Of a stretch of DNA of 64,000 bases, positions 12,901 through 23,376 are shown in pieces; within the stretch, counting starts at the first letter, position 1; each line of letters starts with the position of its first letter. Source of the DNA: Scenedesmus sp. ARA3. Its lineage: Eukaryota; Chlorophyta; Chlorophyceae; Sphaeropleales; Scenedesmaceae. The stretch spans positions 119,088-183,087 of the forward strand of contig RWJK01000214.1 in the NCBI GenBank assembly GCA_004335835.1, written 5' to 3'. Position numbers and translations under genes: made by a program. The notes beneath the pieces are model-generated. The model was not told where the DNA came from. It was given only the letters and a program-made list of their open reading frames with translations, and did no database searches.

Positions 12901-14074
12901 CACAGTGGTGAGCAGTGTGGTGCTGCACAGTTGCTGGTGTATCGCTGCAAAGGACAACGTCAAACTCATGATATCTGCTTTGTGTTGCATTGGCAATTGA
13001 CTGACGTTCCTTCTGCTGTTGTCGCTGCTGCTGCTGCTACCAGCTGCTCCTGGCGCTCCTGATGCGCTGGTGATGCGCAGCGCAGCTCATGCGGTGGCAT
13101 GTCTACAGGGCAGGTGAGCAGGGGAGGGCAGAGACGGAAGCAGCAGGAGGCACTCCTACCAAGTGGCAGTACTCCAGCGTGCTCCTCCCAGTATATCCTG
13201 CGTTGCTAGGCAGCTACTTGCAGGGGCTGTGTTGCATGAGGCGGTACCGTATGTCAACTTGTCAGCTGTGCACATGCCCAGGGGTGTGCGAAGGAACCGC
13301 CTGGCAGCAAGTTACTTTCAACACCAGTGATTGCATCCGAACGCAACTGCAACACAAGTGAAGCAGAGTCGCTAACCTGCACCCTCTTCCTCCTTGCTGT
13401 GCTGCTGCAGTGCTGCCTGCTTCTCCTTGTGGGAGTCAAAGCACAAGAGCAGCCTGCGCGGCAGCGCCCGCATCCTGGCGGCACTGCAGCAGCGGCCGGC
13501 GCTGCTGCAGCCCCTGCTCAGCACCCCGAGGGCAGCAGCCTCGCTGCAGCAGCTGCTGGCAGCGCTACCTGCACGGCACCACACCTTCCTGGCTACCAGC
13601 AAGGGAGGCTGGCAGGGTGCATGTGCTAGAGTAGCTGATGATGCGTGCAGCAAGCTTGCCCGGAAGCTGCCCCGCGGCCGTTTCAGGGGCGGTGCAGCAG
13701 CTGCAGGAGGTGGTGGCAGCAGTGTGGCTACTGTGCTGGGCCTTGTTGTGCTGCTAGTTGGACTTGTTGTGGTACTGGGGCTGTATCGGCTTGAGGTGGC
13801 AGGTATAGTGCAGGCGTATGCTGGCAAAGACGCGGCGCAGCAGCTGGATGCTGCTGTGCTGTCGCCGCTTGCTGTGGGGCTGCAGCAGCTGGCGCCGTTT
13901 GTGCAGCAGGCGCAGCAGGCAGCGGCGCCGCTGCTGGAGCCGCTGCGGCCTGTGTTTGCTGCAGTGGGGCAGCAGGTGGAGCGGGCGGTGGCGTATGTGC
14001 AGCAGCAGCTGGACTTGGTTGATGAGGTGGCACACAAGAACCCGGATGTGGACATCTCACTGTTTGAAGACTGA
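9926..14074 (+). CDS. TMEM214-like ER membrane protein
   Basis: Eight exons: 9926-10304, 10538-10611, 10942-11034, 11361-11603, 11899-11991, 12211-12832, 13044-13113, 13411-14074; 745 residues, all phases agree. The N-terminus MDDDWHTVHTR followed by a Lys/Glu-rich charged stretch matches the plant family (At1g23170/At1g70770 type). Family landmarks in order: PICDMPHPLMNALASFVA, KSKAGLLVMLAVILRTRPQ, GRLPVLLWVINQ, VGVAVWVRVLLPQLLG, then a poly-Gln/Ala insert, a small exon ending SAAHAVACLQG, and FSLWESKHKSSLRGSARIL. One hydrophobic span lies near residues 630-655 (VATVLGLVVLLVGLVVVLGL), followed by an amphipathic Gln/Ala-rich tail ending DVDISLFED. Human TMEM214 is an ER protein tied to stress-induced caspase-4 activation and ER docking of vesicles; the algal role is unknown. 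A TGTAA at 14342 is a plausible poly(A) signal, only 48 bases before the UTP11 start. Confidence 0.87.
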
Positions 14075-14341
14075 TTGGGTGTGTCACTGACGTCATGACA
14101 GCTGTGGTTATTGCGTGGGTGATGACAGTGCTGGTCCCCTCCAAGCTGCGGTGTGTTGGTATTGCTGTTTGTGGCACTTGATTCACGTTATGACGTTGTG
14201 GCACCTGTTGTTTCCTTGAGGTTGATACGAGACAGCACGAGAGCCTGCACTCAGTAGCAGCAGCAGCACCATCATCAGCCTGCTAGTAGAACCGCCTGTT
14301 TAGTTTGCATACAGTTTGTATACTGCTGCTTGTTTCAGTTC

Positions 14342-14346
14342 TGTAA
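14342..14346 (+). terminator. Candidate poly(A) signal TGTAA of the TMEM214-like gene
   Basis: TGTAA is the usual chlorophyte near-upstream polyadenylation element. This copy lies 268 bases past the stop of the TMEM214-like gene and just before UTP11, so the first transcript would end almost at the UTP11 start codon. Confidence 0.4.
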
Positions 14347-14389
14347 CAGCGCTGTGGTGGCAGAGGAGGCACTGGCCTAGCCTGCAAGC

Positions 14390-16143
14390 ATGTCGTCGCT
14401 TGCAAACGCTATCAAGCGCAAAACGCACAAGGAGCGCTCACAGCCGTAAGTATGGCTAGGGCCTGCTGTCGAGCGCGACCTTGGCGTGTGCGCTGCAGGC
14501 CATGGTGCTTAAACTGCTGCCCTGCCTGCTTGCTGCTGCCAGGGCTGCTCGACGTAAGTATGGCTTGCTGGAGAAGAAGAAGGACTACTTGCTGCGCGCT
14601 AAGGACTATCACAAAAAGGATAAAACTATCAAGGTAACTATGCAGCTGTGCAGCTTGCCTAGCAGCAGCAGCAGCAGCAGAAGCATGTGCTGCATGCTCT
14701 GGAAGGGCGTAGCAGCAGCTGTTCAAGGCTTGTTCACTAACAATAATTATCTGCTTTTGCTGCTGCAGCACCTGCAAAGTAAAGCTGAGCAGCGCAACCC
14801 AGATGAGTTCTACTTTGCCATGGAGAAGGCGCAGACAAAGGATGGGGTGCACATACAAAGGTATGTTCTGTCAGCAGAGGCCTGCCTGCTGGCGCAATTG
14901 TGCGCTCAATAACAGCAACAGGAACAATACGTTACATATGTGGTAGTGCAGGTGAAACTGCTGTATGGCCTGCACTTGCAACGCTGCAAGCCTGCTGTAC
15001 TTTCCGTGCCAGCTGCATAGCAGCAGCATTGCTGGGCTGACGCAGCCGTTGCTTGTGCCACACACTGCAGGTCCACTGAGGCCAACAAGTACAGCCAGCA
15101 GGAGCTGCTGCTGATGAAGACGCAGGACGCAAAGTACCTGGGGCTGAAGAGCAGAACAGAAGCAGCGGTGAGCCACTGCTCTGCCTGGCCAGCACTGCTG
15201 CTGCCGTGCCTGCAGCTGATCTGTAGCCGATGTTACAATGGGGCTGCCTGCAGCACAGTACATTTGCTAGTTTCAGCAGTGATGGGCTCAGCACCTGCAG
15301 GTATCGCCTGGCCTCTGCTAGCCTTGCATGGATGCTGTCACGTGCTCTGCCTGGTGTTCTGCCCAAGCGCACAGTGTGGGCTCAAGGCAGCCGTTCTGTG
15401 CCGCTGCTGCTTGCTACTGCTAAGGCTAAATTACGCGATTCATTGTTGCTGCCATGTCACCCCTTGTGCATGTCCACAGAAAGCCGAGAAGCTGAAGGAG
15501 AGCCTGCACTTCATAGGCATGGCGCCGCAGAACAAGCACACCGTGTTTGTGGACAGCGCAGCAGAGGCAGCATCCTTCAAGGCGGCGCAGTTCTTCGACA
15601 CGCCTGCGGAGCTGCTGGGGCGAGCCTACAACAGGCCACGCAACGCGCAGCTGCAGCAGCAGCAGGCGGCACCCAGCACGGCGACTGCGGAGCGAGTGGA
15701 GAGGTGTGTGGCTTGTGCAGCAGCAGCAGCAGGAGCAGCAGGCGTCATAGCAGCCGTTGCTGCAGCTGTGTGCTGCTGTCCGCGTCACAAACACAGCAAA
15801 GTGAATCGTTTACCTTATCTCGCTGTATCAACTTCCCCCTGTGCCTCCAGCAGCAGACAACCCGCATGCTGTTGTTGCAGCGCAGCTGTTGCACAGCTTT
15901 CTGGGTCTAAGGCGCTCACTGCCGCTGTCTGCCGTGTCGTTCTGCTGCTGTGTGGCCAGGCGCAAGGCGTCGGCGTACCGGGAGCTGTCGCAGCGGCTGG
16001 AGCGGCAGCAGAAGCTGGCCGGGCTGGCCAGTAAGATGGCTATGGACAAGGAGCTGATGGGCAAGGGCCGCAAGCGCAAGCTGGCCGATGCAGACGGCAG
16101 CAGCCAACCAGTGTACAGGTGGAAGCGGGAGCGCAAGAAGTGA
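14390..16143 (+). CDS. UTP11: U3 snoRNA-associated protein 11 (UTP11)
   Basis: Small-subunit processome component needed for 18S rRNA maturation in the nucleolus. Six exons: 14390-14445, 14543-14633, 14769-14860, 15071-15167, 15480-15703, 15960-16143; 247 residues, close to the 253 of human UTP11. Landmarks in family order: a basic N-terminus ending HKERSQP, GLLEKKKDYLLRAKDYHKK, NPDEFYFAMEKAQTKDGVH, LLMKTQDAKYLGLK, ESLHFIGMAPQNKHTVFVDS, FFDTPAELLGRAYNRPR, and a basic tail ending VYRWKRERKK. The protein is mostly charged and helical. A small Gln/Ala-rich insert (AQLQQQQAAPSTATAERVE) follows the NRPR motif. The start is fixed by the family-typical first exon. A (CAG)n tract begins three bases after the stop. 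Possible TGTAA poly(A) signal at 16648. Confidence 0.95.
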
Positions 16144-16145
16144 GG

Positions 16146-16146
<1 letters not shown>

Positions 16147-16179
<33 letters not shown>

Positions 16180-16206
16180 CAGCAGCAGCAGCAGCAGCAG
16201 GAGCAG
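16147..16206 (+). repeat. Interrupted (CAG)n microsatellite
   Basis: Ten CAG units at 16147-16176, one GAG, seven CAG units at 16180-16200, then GAGCAG. It sits in the UTP11 3' UTR three bases after the stop codon, so it is transcribed but not translated. Confidence 0.9.
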
Positions 16207-17048
16207 GGGTGGAGCGTGCATGGCAGGCGCAACTTTGCGCGCAAGCAAGGCAGGCATGGCAATGCGTGGAGCGTGGCCACCATGGCAGCTTGGTAGCATG
16301 TGCAGCAGCACTTGCAGACGTGGTGGCTTTGCCCGTTTCAGGCCGCGAGTGGCAATGGCTGGTGCGGCTTGCCTGCAGTTGCGCAGGCTGCTGCATCAGT
16401 CAACAGGCACTTACCATTGCGCTGAAGTTGCAGCCGGATGCATGCATACATGACATGTGTGATTGAGCTTCAGGTCAGTGGGGCCAGCAATGTGAAGTGT
16501 ATGGCAAGCAGTGCAGCGGTTGTGGCCTTTTGTGCGGCAGGAGGTGTGCCCTTGTGTTGCAAGTGCCATCATGCCAGTGGCGGTCGCCTGGCCAGAGCCA
16601 AGTCAAACGCAGTGCGCGAGCGCTGTCAGTTCAACTGATGTGCCTTTTGTAACAAACCCATGCCTTTGGTGCTGGTCAGAGCCTTCTTCAAAGTCTTAGA
16701 GTGATGGGACCAGTTAAGCTGCAACCACCTATCCAGGAGCTGGCTTTCAAGTTTAGATGCTGTGATGTACTACATCAGTAATGTGCTTATGCGAATGCCA
16801 CATGCTGCACTGCGCAGTGCTGCAGGATGCTGTGTAAACAACAAAGCACAAGCTGGTGCCGGCTGCGCAGACCTCAAGCTGCCAACGCAGCCTGCTGTGG
16901 ATGCATCACAAGCTGTATGATTCTGGTAGCGAAAAAAAGCTGTATGATTCGCACAGCAAGCTGTGTTGCACGTGCAGCAGCGGCAGCTGCAACACCACAC
17001 CCCAAGCGATGTATATCAAATCCAGGCTATCGCTCTTCGCAACAGAAT
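16207..17048. other. Convergent intergenic region, UTP11 / galactokinase B
   Basis: Holds the two facing 3' UTRs. A short direct repeat of the type GCTGTATGATTC is seen near 16912 and 16939. No gene recognised. Confidence 0.4.
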
Positions 17049-20000
17049 TCACAGCAGCGCCACCTCAGCTCCGCGTGCAGGCACTGTCATGAACAAGCAC
17101 GCCTGCAGCTGTTCTCGTGCTAGCTTGCCAGCCGCCACGGCTGGCTCGTAGAACTGCTGCGCCACTTGCTGCATGAAGGCGGGCGCGCCTGCTGCTGGCA
17201 GCAGCGCCACCACACAGCCGCCCCAGCCGGCACCTGCCAGGCGAAACGCAGCATACACGGGTTGTGGCACAGCACGATGCAGCATGATGTCAGTAGCAGC
17301 ACGCAGTGACCCAATCCTCTGCGAGAACCGCCGTCACACATGGCAGTGCTGACATCTGCAGTCATGAGATAGCTGTCAACGGATGCTGTTGGCAGCACTG
17401 CAGCGGCGAGCTGCATGGCACTGCACACACCTCAGCCTTGGCTAGTGTCTAATTGTATCGCTACAGCAGTTCTTGCCAATAGTTCTTGCTGAATACAGCT
17501 CAGCTGCCGCCTGCAGCAGCAGCCGGCGCTGCTGGGTCCGCACCGGTGAGTCGTGCCCCCAGTGCGCCTGCTGCCCTGGCCGCCCCCACCAGCGCGTCCA
17601 GCTCAGCACAGCTGCACTCATACAGCCCAGCACAGCTGGCGTGGCTGGCGTCCATCAGCGACCCCAGCTGAGACAGCTTGGCAGCATCTGACAGGCTGGC
17701 ATCTGCGCAGACCTGCGCAAACTGCAGCACCCGCTGGGACTCTGAGAAGACGTGCAGAGCGCGCTGCTGCAGGCGCAGTGGTGGGCCGCAGGCAGCTGCA
17801 GCCTGCAGTGGTGGCGGAAGCAGCGCCAGCAGCTCATTGCTGCAGCAACCTAGCAGCTCAGCGACCTGCAGGCACGCACGCACGCAAGCAGCAAATTGGA
17901 TTCATGAATTGCAGAACCTTGTATGTGTATGTGGTGCAGCCTCGTGCCGGTAAATCTGCATGGCTGGTATACATGCTGCCGGCAGCGGAGGAGTTTAGCA
18001 CACCACCAGCATGTTTGGGTTCAGGGCATGACAACGTGTAGGTTGACAGCCCTGTTCAACACCTTGTGGTTCAAGGTTGCTACCTGCATGGCAGCATCCT
18101 GGTCAGTTCACCTGCTGCAGTGTGTAGCTGGCCTGTGGCAGCAGCCGCTCCACAGCCCATTGCAGCTGTGCCTGCGCCTGTGTTGCTGCTGGTGGTGGCT
18201 GCTGGGCAGCAGCAAACTTGAGGAGTGCCGCCTCCACTGCCTTCAATGCATGCACTGCTCTCCAGTCAAACCCTGCGCAGCTGCCCTCGCTGCTGCTGCT
18301 GCTGCTTACGTGGCCCGAGCTGCCACTGGTTGCTGTGCTGTGTGCTGACAGCAGCTTTGCCAGCAGCATGGCTGCCAGGCGGCACTCCAGCACGCGCAAG
18401 TTGAACCTGCAAGAAATCGCACGACAAGTGAGCCGCATACTGCCAATGGCCATGACAACAGCAATGTCCTGTTGCAACATACAGTTTTTGAACATTCAAA
18501 GCAGGTGCTGTCAGCCCTGCGCTGCCTTGCTGGTGACGTTGACGCTGTCGCAGCAGACAAAACTTTGCTGGCAGGCATGAAGCACTGCAGCATGTTGCCA
18601 CATAATCCACCATCACTCCGTCCAGAATAGTGCCAGACGCTTTGAACATTGCACTTTCACATATCAGCAGCGGCATGGATGAAGTGGTGCGCCCACAGGG
18701 CCTGCCTTCCACCTGCTGGCTGCTGTCTCCGCCTTGTGTGACGCTGCCAGGCAGTTGGCAACAACAAAGGCAGCACCCTTAGGCAGGCGCACAGGGCTGG
18801 CGTGCACCTGCGCGTGGCGCGCAAGGCCAGGCGTGGAGCATCAGTTATGTGCACTGCTGGCAGCTGTGTACTTGGCTGCAGCGACTTGTGTGTTGGGCAT
18901 ACACGACAACATGGTTAGCGATGGACGAGCACGACATGCATGCACTGATCATTGCCACTGGCAAAGTGCATCACGCGAAGGACAGGCGCTGCATCGGCTG
19001 GGTGCCTCACTCACAGGGTTGAACTCTACGTGCATGGCCACGCCAGGCTGTGCCATTAGTGACACTGCTTGGTCCATGCCACCCCCCTGCACAGCACAGC
19101 ATGCAGCAATCTGCCTTTTGACTGTGCTGCACGTGCACACAGCCTTTTCGTTCTTCAGCTGTGCCATACCCACAAGCTACTGCTGACCCCGCTGCCTCAA
19201 GAGCTACAACACGCACATGTCTATGCACATGTCATTGATCAGGGCTGCTCCATCAGGCTTCTCGCTGCAATGCAGCGCAATCTGCCCTGCAGCTCAGCAC
19301 AAACTGGCACTGCATTCTGTCTCACAGCCACAACTGCACACAGTCAGCACCGACCTGTGTGCCCACGTATCTCTCACAGCTGCAGGTCAGCTCGGCCACC
19401 TGGGCAGGGCTGGCGGGCACACCCCACAGCGCCAGCAGCGCTAGCGCAGCAGCCACCACAAGCGCAGATGAGCTGGACAAGCCACCACCTGCATGACAGC
19501 AGCCAGGTGCAGATCACAGCACCGCATTGTGATGTGACGACACAGCGGGTGGGTTCTGTAGCCAGACTTGATGTGTGTGTGCAGCTACAGCTTTGCAGTG
19601 TATGCGGTGTAAGCAGCTACAATCTAACCTGATACAGGGACGCAGCAGTGTATCAAGCAGCATTCAGCATGCCGAGCTGCTGCGTGAGTGTTTCTTGGTG
19701 CTGCGCCACAAGCCGGTGCTATCGTGCTGGCAGCAGCCTCACCTGGTGGCACGTCACCTTGCACCAGCAGCAGGATGTTACTGCTGCTGGGTATGGGCTG
19801 CTGCTGGGCAGCAGCAAACTCGCAGCAGCCCTGGTGCATGCATGGAGTTGGGCACAGACTTAGCTGCAGCGCAAGATGGCCGTTGGTGATCAAGAGGTGG
19901 AAGCTGACACGCATCCATGCTGTCAGCTGCAGGATATTCGCAACCCGCTGTGGACAGTGACAAGCAAGCATGCAAGCCACCTGGGTTTAGGTATCTCCAA

Positions 20001-20812
20001 CATGTTGCTGCATCCCATGCAACGTAACTTTAGGCTCCACTAATGTTGCTGTTGAGTCAGACAACTGATGGCTCATCTGCCTGACAAGCTCACCTTGTAT
20101 GCAGCCAGAATGTACCTGAACCAGCCTGGACTGTCAGGTGCAAGCTGGCTGCTGGGGTGCAGCTCCAGCTGGCCAGACGGGTACAGCGGCTGCTGAACAT
20201 TGGCGATACGCATCACTTGCTGCTGCTGTGTATGCTGGCAGTGTGTGCTGTCTGCACCAATAGCGGTCTGTACTCCAGCTCTGCGCGGCTCCCATGCAAT
20301 AGCTGCATGGCAAGACTGCATTGCATGCCATCACAAACCACAAGTGACATCAGGGGCAGTTACTCGCGTCTGTGGCAGCTGGCACACGCATGATTGCCAA
20401 CAGTACAATACACGACGCGTACATCAGCGCAATGTGTGGTGCACGATGTGCAATCTGCACTCAGGCTGCAAAAGCGGCTTGTTGCAGCTAGCTGTGCACC
20501 TGGGTGATGGCCAATGGCATGACTCCATACCCCATGTAGTCAATGTGCTCGCCAATCAGGTTGACGCGGCCTGAGCAGACAGTCAGGCAGCACAGCGTGT
20601 GTCAGCGTGGTCTCATATGCAGCAGTGCAGCTGCACACTGGACACGTGCAGGCAAGCTGGCTGCAGGCACACAAAGCCACTGGGAGCTAGAACAAGCAGA
20701 AAGCTGCCGTTCCTGTTGCATGTTGCCGACCTGGGGCTCTTGCAATTGCAACGGGAGGACAACCATACTGCTGCTGGAACTGATCAGCCAGTTGCTGCTG
20801 GTGTGGGAACAT
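17049..20812 (-). CDS. GALK: Galactokinase copy B, GAL1/GALK type (complete)
   Basis: ATP:galactose 1-phosphotransferase of the GHMP kinase family. Ten exons on the minus strand: 20812-20731, 20570-20500, 20267-20094, 19830-19743, 19488-19355, 19086-19015, 18807-18713, 18406-18112, 17865-17544, 17233-17049; 505 residues, near Arabidopsis GAL1 (about 496). Motifs in order: the galactokinase signature [30 protein letters not shown]; the GHMP ATP loop [32 protein letters not shown], containing the catalytic Asp; VECRL-like [46 protein letters not shown]; and the C-terminal [13 protein letters not shown] Ser/Gly-rich insert ([15 protein letters not shown]) precedes [10 protein letters not shown]. 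The start ATG at 20812 gives a short N-terminus ([11 protein letters not shown]), shorter than in copy A. Its 71 nt and 88 nt exons match copy A, showing duplication. All key GHMP residues are present. Confidence 0.94.
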
Positions 20813-21170
20813 GTGTGTGTGGCCGCGCGGTGTGACAGCGCTGACAGAGCGACCTAGGTCACGATTTTGTGAACTGTCAAAAGAGTGATAGCAGAGGGGG
20901 ACTGGGCAGGGGCAGGCAGATGAGGAAATAGCGGCAGTGTACTGCTAAATGACAGAGAGGGTTGTGCAGGGTTGTGGGTGCTTGTGTCCTGCTTGTGTCA
21001 CAATCAAGCTGGCCTGTGATATCAGTGCTGATACCGACAGAAAAGCAACTTTAAGCAACGCGGTTCACGCTGGCTCGATCTTCTTTCTGTACCGTACGAA
21101 ACATTGCTAAGCAGCCGAGGGCTCCATTGCTTCTCCCGCACTTCTTGTTTCTCCCGGCAATTGCGTGATC
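20813..21170. promoter_or_regulatory. Divergent intergenic region, galactokinase B / small membrane protein
   Basis: 358 bases between two start codons on opposite strands, so probably a shared promoter region. No distinct motif was recognised. Confidence 0.4.
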
Positions 21171-21482
21171 ATGGACAAAGCCAACCCTTTCAAGCTAGGA
21201 CGTGGTGTGAAACTCAGGCCTGCAGAGATTGCTCTCGTGCTGTTCATGGGATTGGTGGTTGGCCTGTTTCTGGGCTACATACTGATGGGGACTGCCCATG
21301 CAATGTTTGACATTGGTGAGTTCCCCTCTATGATTGCGCTACATACCACCAGCCTTGTGCAGCAGCACCAGAAGATGCCATGGGCGTCAGATGCCAAGGC
21401 AACAGAAGTGCTGCTGCTGCGTTGTTGCGGCTGCGGCTGTGTGCTTGCAGGAGCTGAGGAGCACTTCCGACATGATGGCTGA
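21171..21482 (+). CDS. Small single-span membrane protein, 58 residues, family not recognised
   Basis: Two exons, 21171-21315 and 21451-21482, joined in phase 1 with GT-AG borders. The protein begins MDKANPFKLGRGVKLRPAE, has one strong membrane segment IALVLFMGLVVGLFLGYILM (about residues 20-39), and ends in a short polar tail GAEEHFRHDG. The segment has glycines in a GxxxG-like zipper, often a helix-packing motif. The basic N-terminus suggests it stays on the cytosolic, stromal or matrix side. The size would suit an accessory subunit of a membrane complex (respiratory, photosynthetic or translocase), but I cannot name one. It starts 358 bases from galactokinase B, head to head. Evidence is the good start, clean splice sites and compact TM design; expression would need support. 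Confidence 0.55.
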   Translation: MDKANPFKLGRGVKLRPAEIALVLFMGLVVGLFLGYILMGTAHAMFDIGEFPSMIALHTTSLVQQHQKMPWASDAKATEVLLLRCCGCGCVLAGAEEHFRHDG

Positions 21483-22149
21483 CGCAGCAAACATCAAGCT
21501 ACTTGGACCTTGCCGTATTCAATCCGGCCGCTACTGCAGCTGATTACCATGTTCCCCACCAGTCCTCCTGCCCACTAGGCACCAGGCACCCCGCAGTAGG
21601 GGCGCACCCACATGCACCTCCTGCGGAGCCCCTCTGCCCCAGCGGCTGTCTTCCACCGGTGCTGGTGTCATGACGTCACCATGCAAAACAGCAGCAGTTG
21701 CTGGCACGCGATTGTTGCAGCAGATGGCATGTTTCAGCTGCTGCGCCTGCGGGTCTCGTCTGCTGCGCTTGCAGGACTACACAGGCCCAGTATGTAGCAG
21801 CACCAGTTGCTGCAGGTGTATGTCGTAGTGTGGGATGTATCAGCTTTGCATCCTAGCTTTGCATCCTGAATCAGGTGGGAAGGCTTGTGGTGTGCTCGCC
21901 ACTGCCCCGCACCATGCGTGCTCTTCTTGATCATGCCTTGTATCAGTGCAAAGTTTTCTGCCACTGGTGTGGCCTGCAACCCCTTCATACTGATTGGGTG
22001 CTGGACGCGCGCAGCTGCCAAACATGGTCACCAGCACGGTGCTGTTGTGCCCAGTGGCGCAGCACCAGCAGCAGCTGCATGTGGTTGATCACAACCAGCA
22101 TGGCCGTGCAATTGTGCGCCCTACAAACCCAGCACAAGGCACGTGTTAG
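21483..22149. other. Unassigned intergenic sequence
   Basis: 3' UTR of the small membrane protein and sequence leading into the retrotransposon relic. Nothing with a recognisable domain on either strand. Confidence 0.35.
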
Positions 22150-22630
22150 CAGCCGCGGCAGCAGCAGGGGCGGCACGGCCTCATGGCACAGCCAACATTA
22201 TGATTGTGGCAAGTTGAAACATTCCTGCTCTTCGCGTGGTGGCAGCCGGTATGCTGGCAGGCGAGCTGATGGTAATGCAACATGTCCGGCGTGTGGTGCT
22301 GGTGTGGAGTCATTGTCACATTTGTTGTTTGATTGTGCTGCAACGTCTGTGCAAAGAGATGAGATGTTTAATGAGATTAGGGCTTTGTCTGGTTGCGCTG
22401 CAAAATTGCGTAACTTTGTCTAATACAGATGCTGAGGTGAAGGTGAAGCGGTTTTGTTTCAAGTTATGCTTGGGGTTCTGTTAGGTTACTGGTGTCTAGG
22501 TTCATTGCTGACTTTCTTGAAAAGACTTGGGGTGTGCGTAATGCTTGCAAACATGATGGTGTAGTCCCTTTTGTTGCCGCTCCATTGGGGCGCGGGGCCG
22601 ATGGTGTTGATGCTATGGCTTGATGGGTAA
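22150..22630 (+). mobile_element. Non-LTR (LINE-type) retrotransposon 3' relic
   Basis: One frame from about 22210 to 22423 encodes CPACGAGVESLSHLLFDCAA, the C-x2-C...H...C zinc-binding motif found at the end of LINE reverse transcriptase/RNase H ORFs. It then stops. After a frame change the similarity seems to run on (RFIADFLEKTWGVRN, then about 30 residues) to a stop near 22620. The frames are broken and no reverse transcriptase core is visible upstream, so this is a dead, 5'-truncated copy. Codon use is visibly more A/T-rich than in the neighbouring genes. Boundaries are approximate; no clear target-site duplication or poly(A) tail was seen. Confidence 0.6.
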
Positions 22631-23376
22631 CATGATGATGATGCTTTTCGCATCTGGGGCGCGTACGAGCATGTGCTGGCTTGGTTCATGCAGTCAGTGG
22701 GGCTTCTGTCGCACATTGAAGTCCGTGTGATAGTTCACCTTGCTGCTGCCACTGGCATGGCACGCAGATGTCCATCTGGCATGCATACAGGACGGTCAGT
22801 CATGCCATACATTGTATGCAGTGGCAGACAGCCATGAGGCAGGCCAACCATGTACTGGTCGCCAATGTTGCAAAGTCGGTTTTATGTCATGTCGAGCACT
22901 GGAAGCATAGGAGCGGTGTACAACGGTACTTGTTGCGCAGTTACCTTGGTAAAAGTGCCCCAAAGCCATTACAGTGCATACTGGTATACCATCAGCAGGC
23001 CATTGAGAAGATTGCTGCTGCAGTGCACGCACGCTCTGAAGGCTCACTGCTTCACAAATTGGATGCACTACCCAAGAAACACATAATGACGAGGGGTCAG
23101 CCTCGCTGGTTCTGTCAACAAAAAATGGAATTGGCATTGCCAATAGCTCAGTACAAGCAGTCCATCAAGCAGCTGCGACAGAATTGGATTGCAGTTCAAC
23201 CTAGGGCCACAGGGCCATCACAACCCTCCAAAAAGGCTGGACGAACTAGCAACATGGCGCCAACACGCCACCACGGCCGTAGTGCTACGTATAGCCTTCT
23301 GATATCCGCAACCACAACCGACTGTAGGAACTACGGCTGCGCTAGCTGCTCACAGTACTGCTGCAGCGGCACCAGC
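22631..23376. other. Downstream flank of the BTB gene
   Basis: A long plus-strand open frame begins at 22768 but shows no recognisable domain. TTACA at 22969 is TGTAA on the minus strand and could be the poly(A) signal of the BTB gene, about 400 bases past its stop. Confidence 0.35.

Noticed and set aside
16912..16950. Short tandem-like repeat near the galactokinase B 3' end
   Set aside because: Only two imperfect units; too little to call an element.
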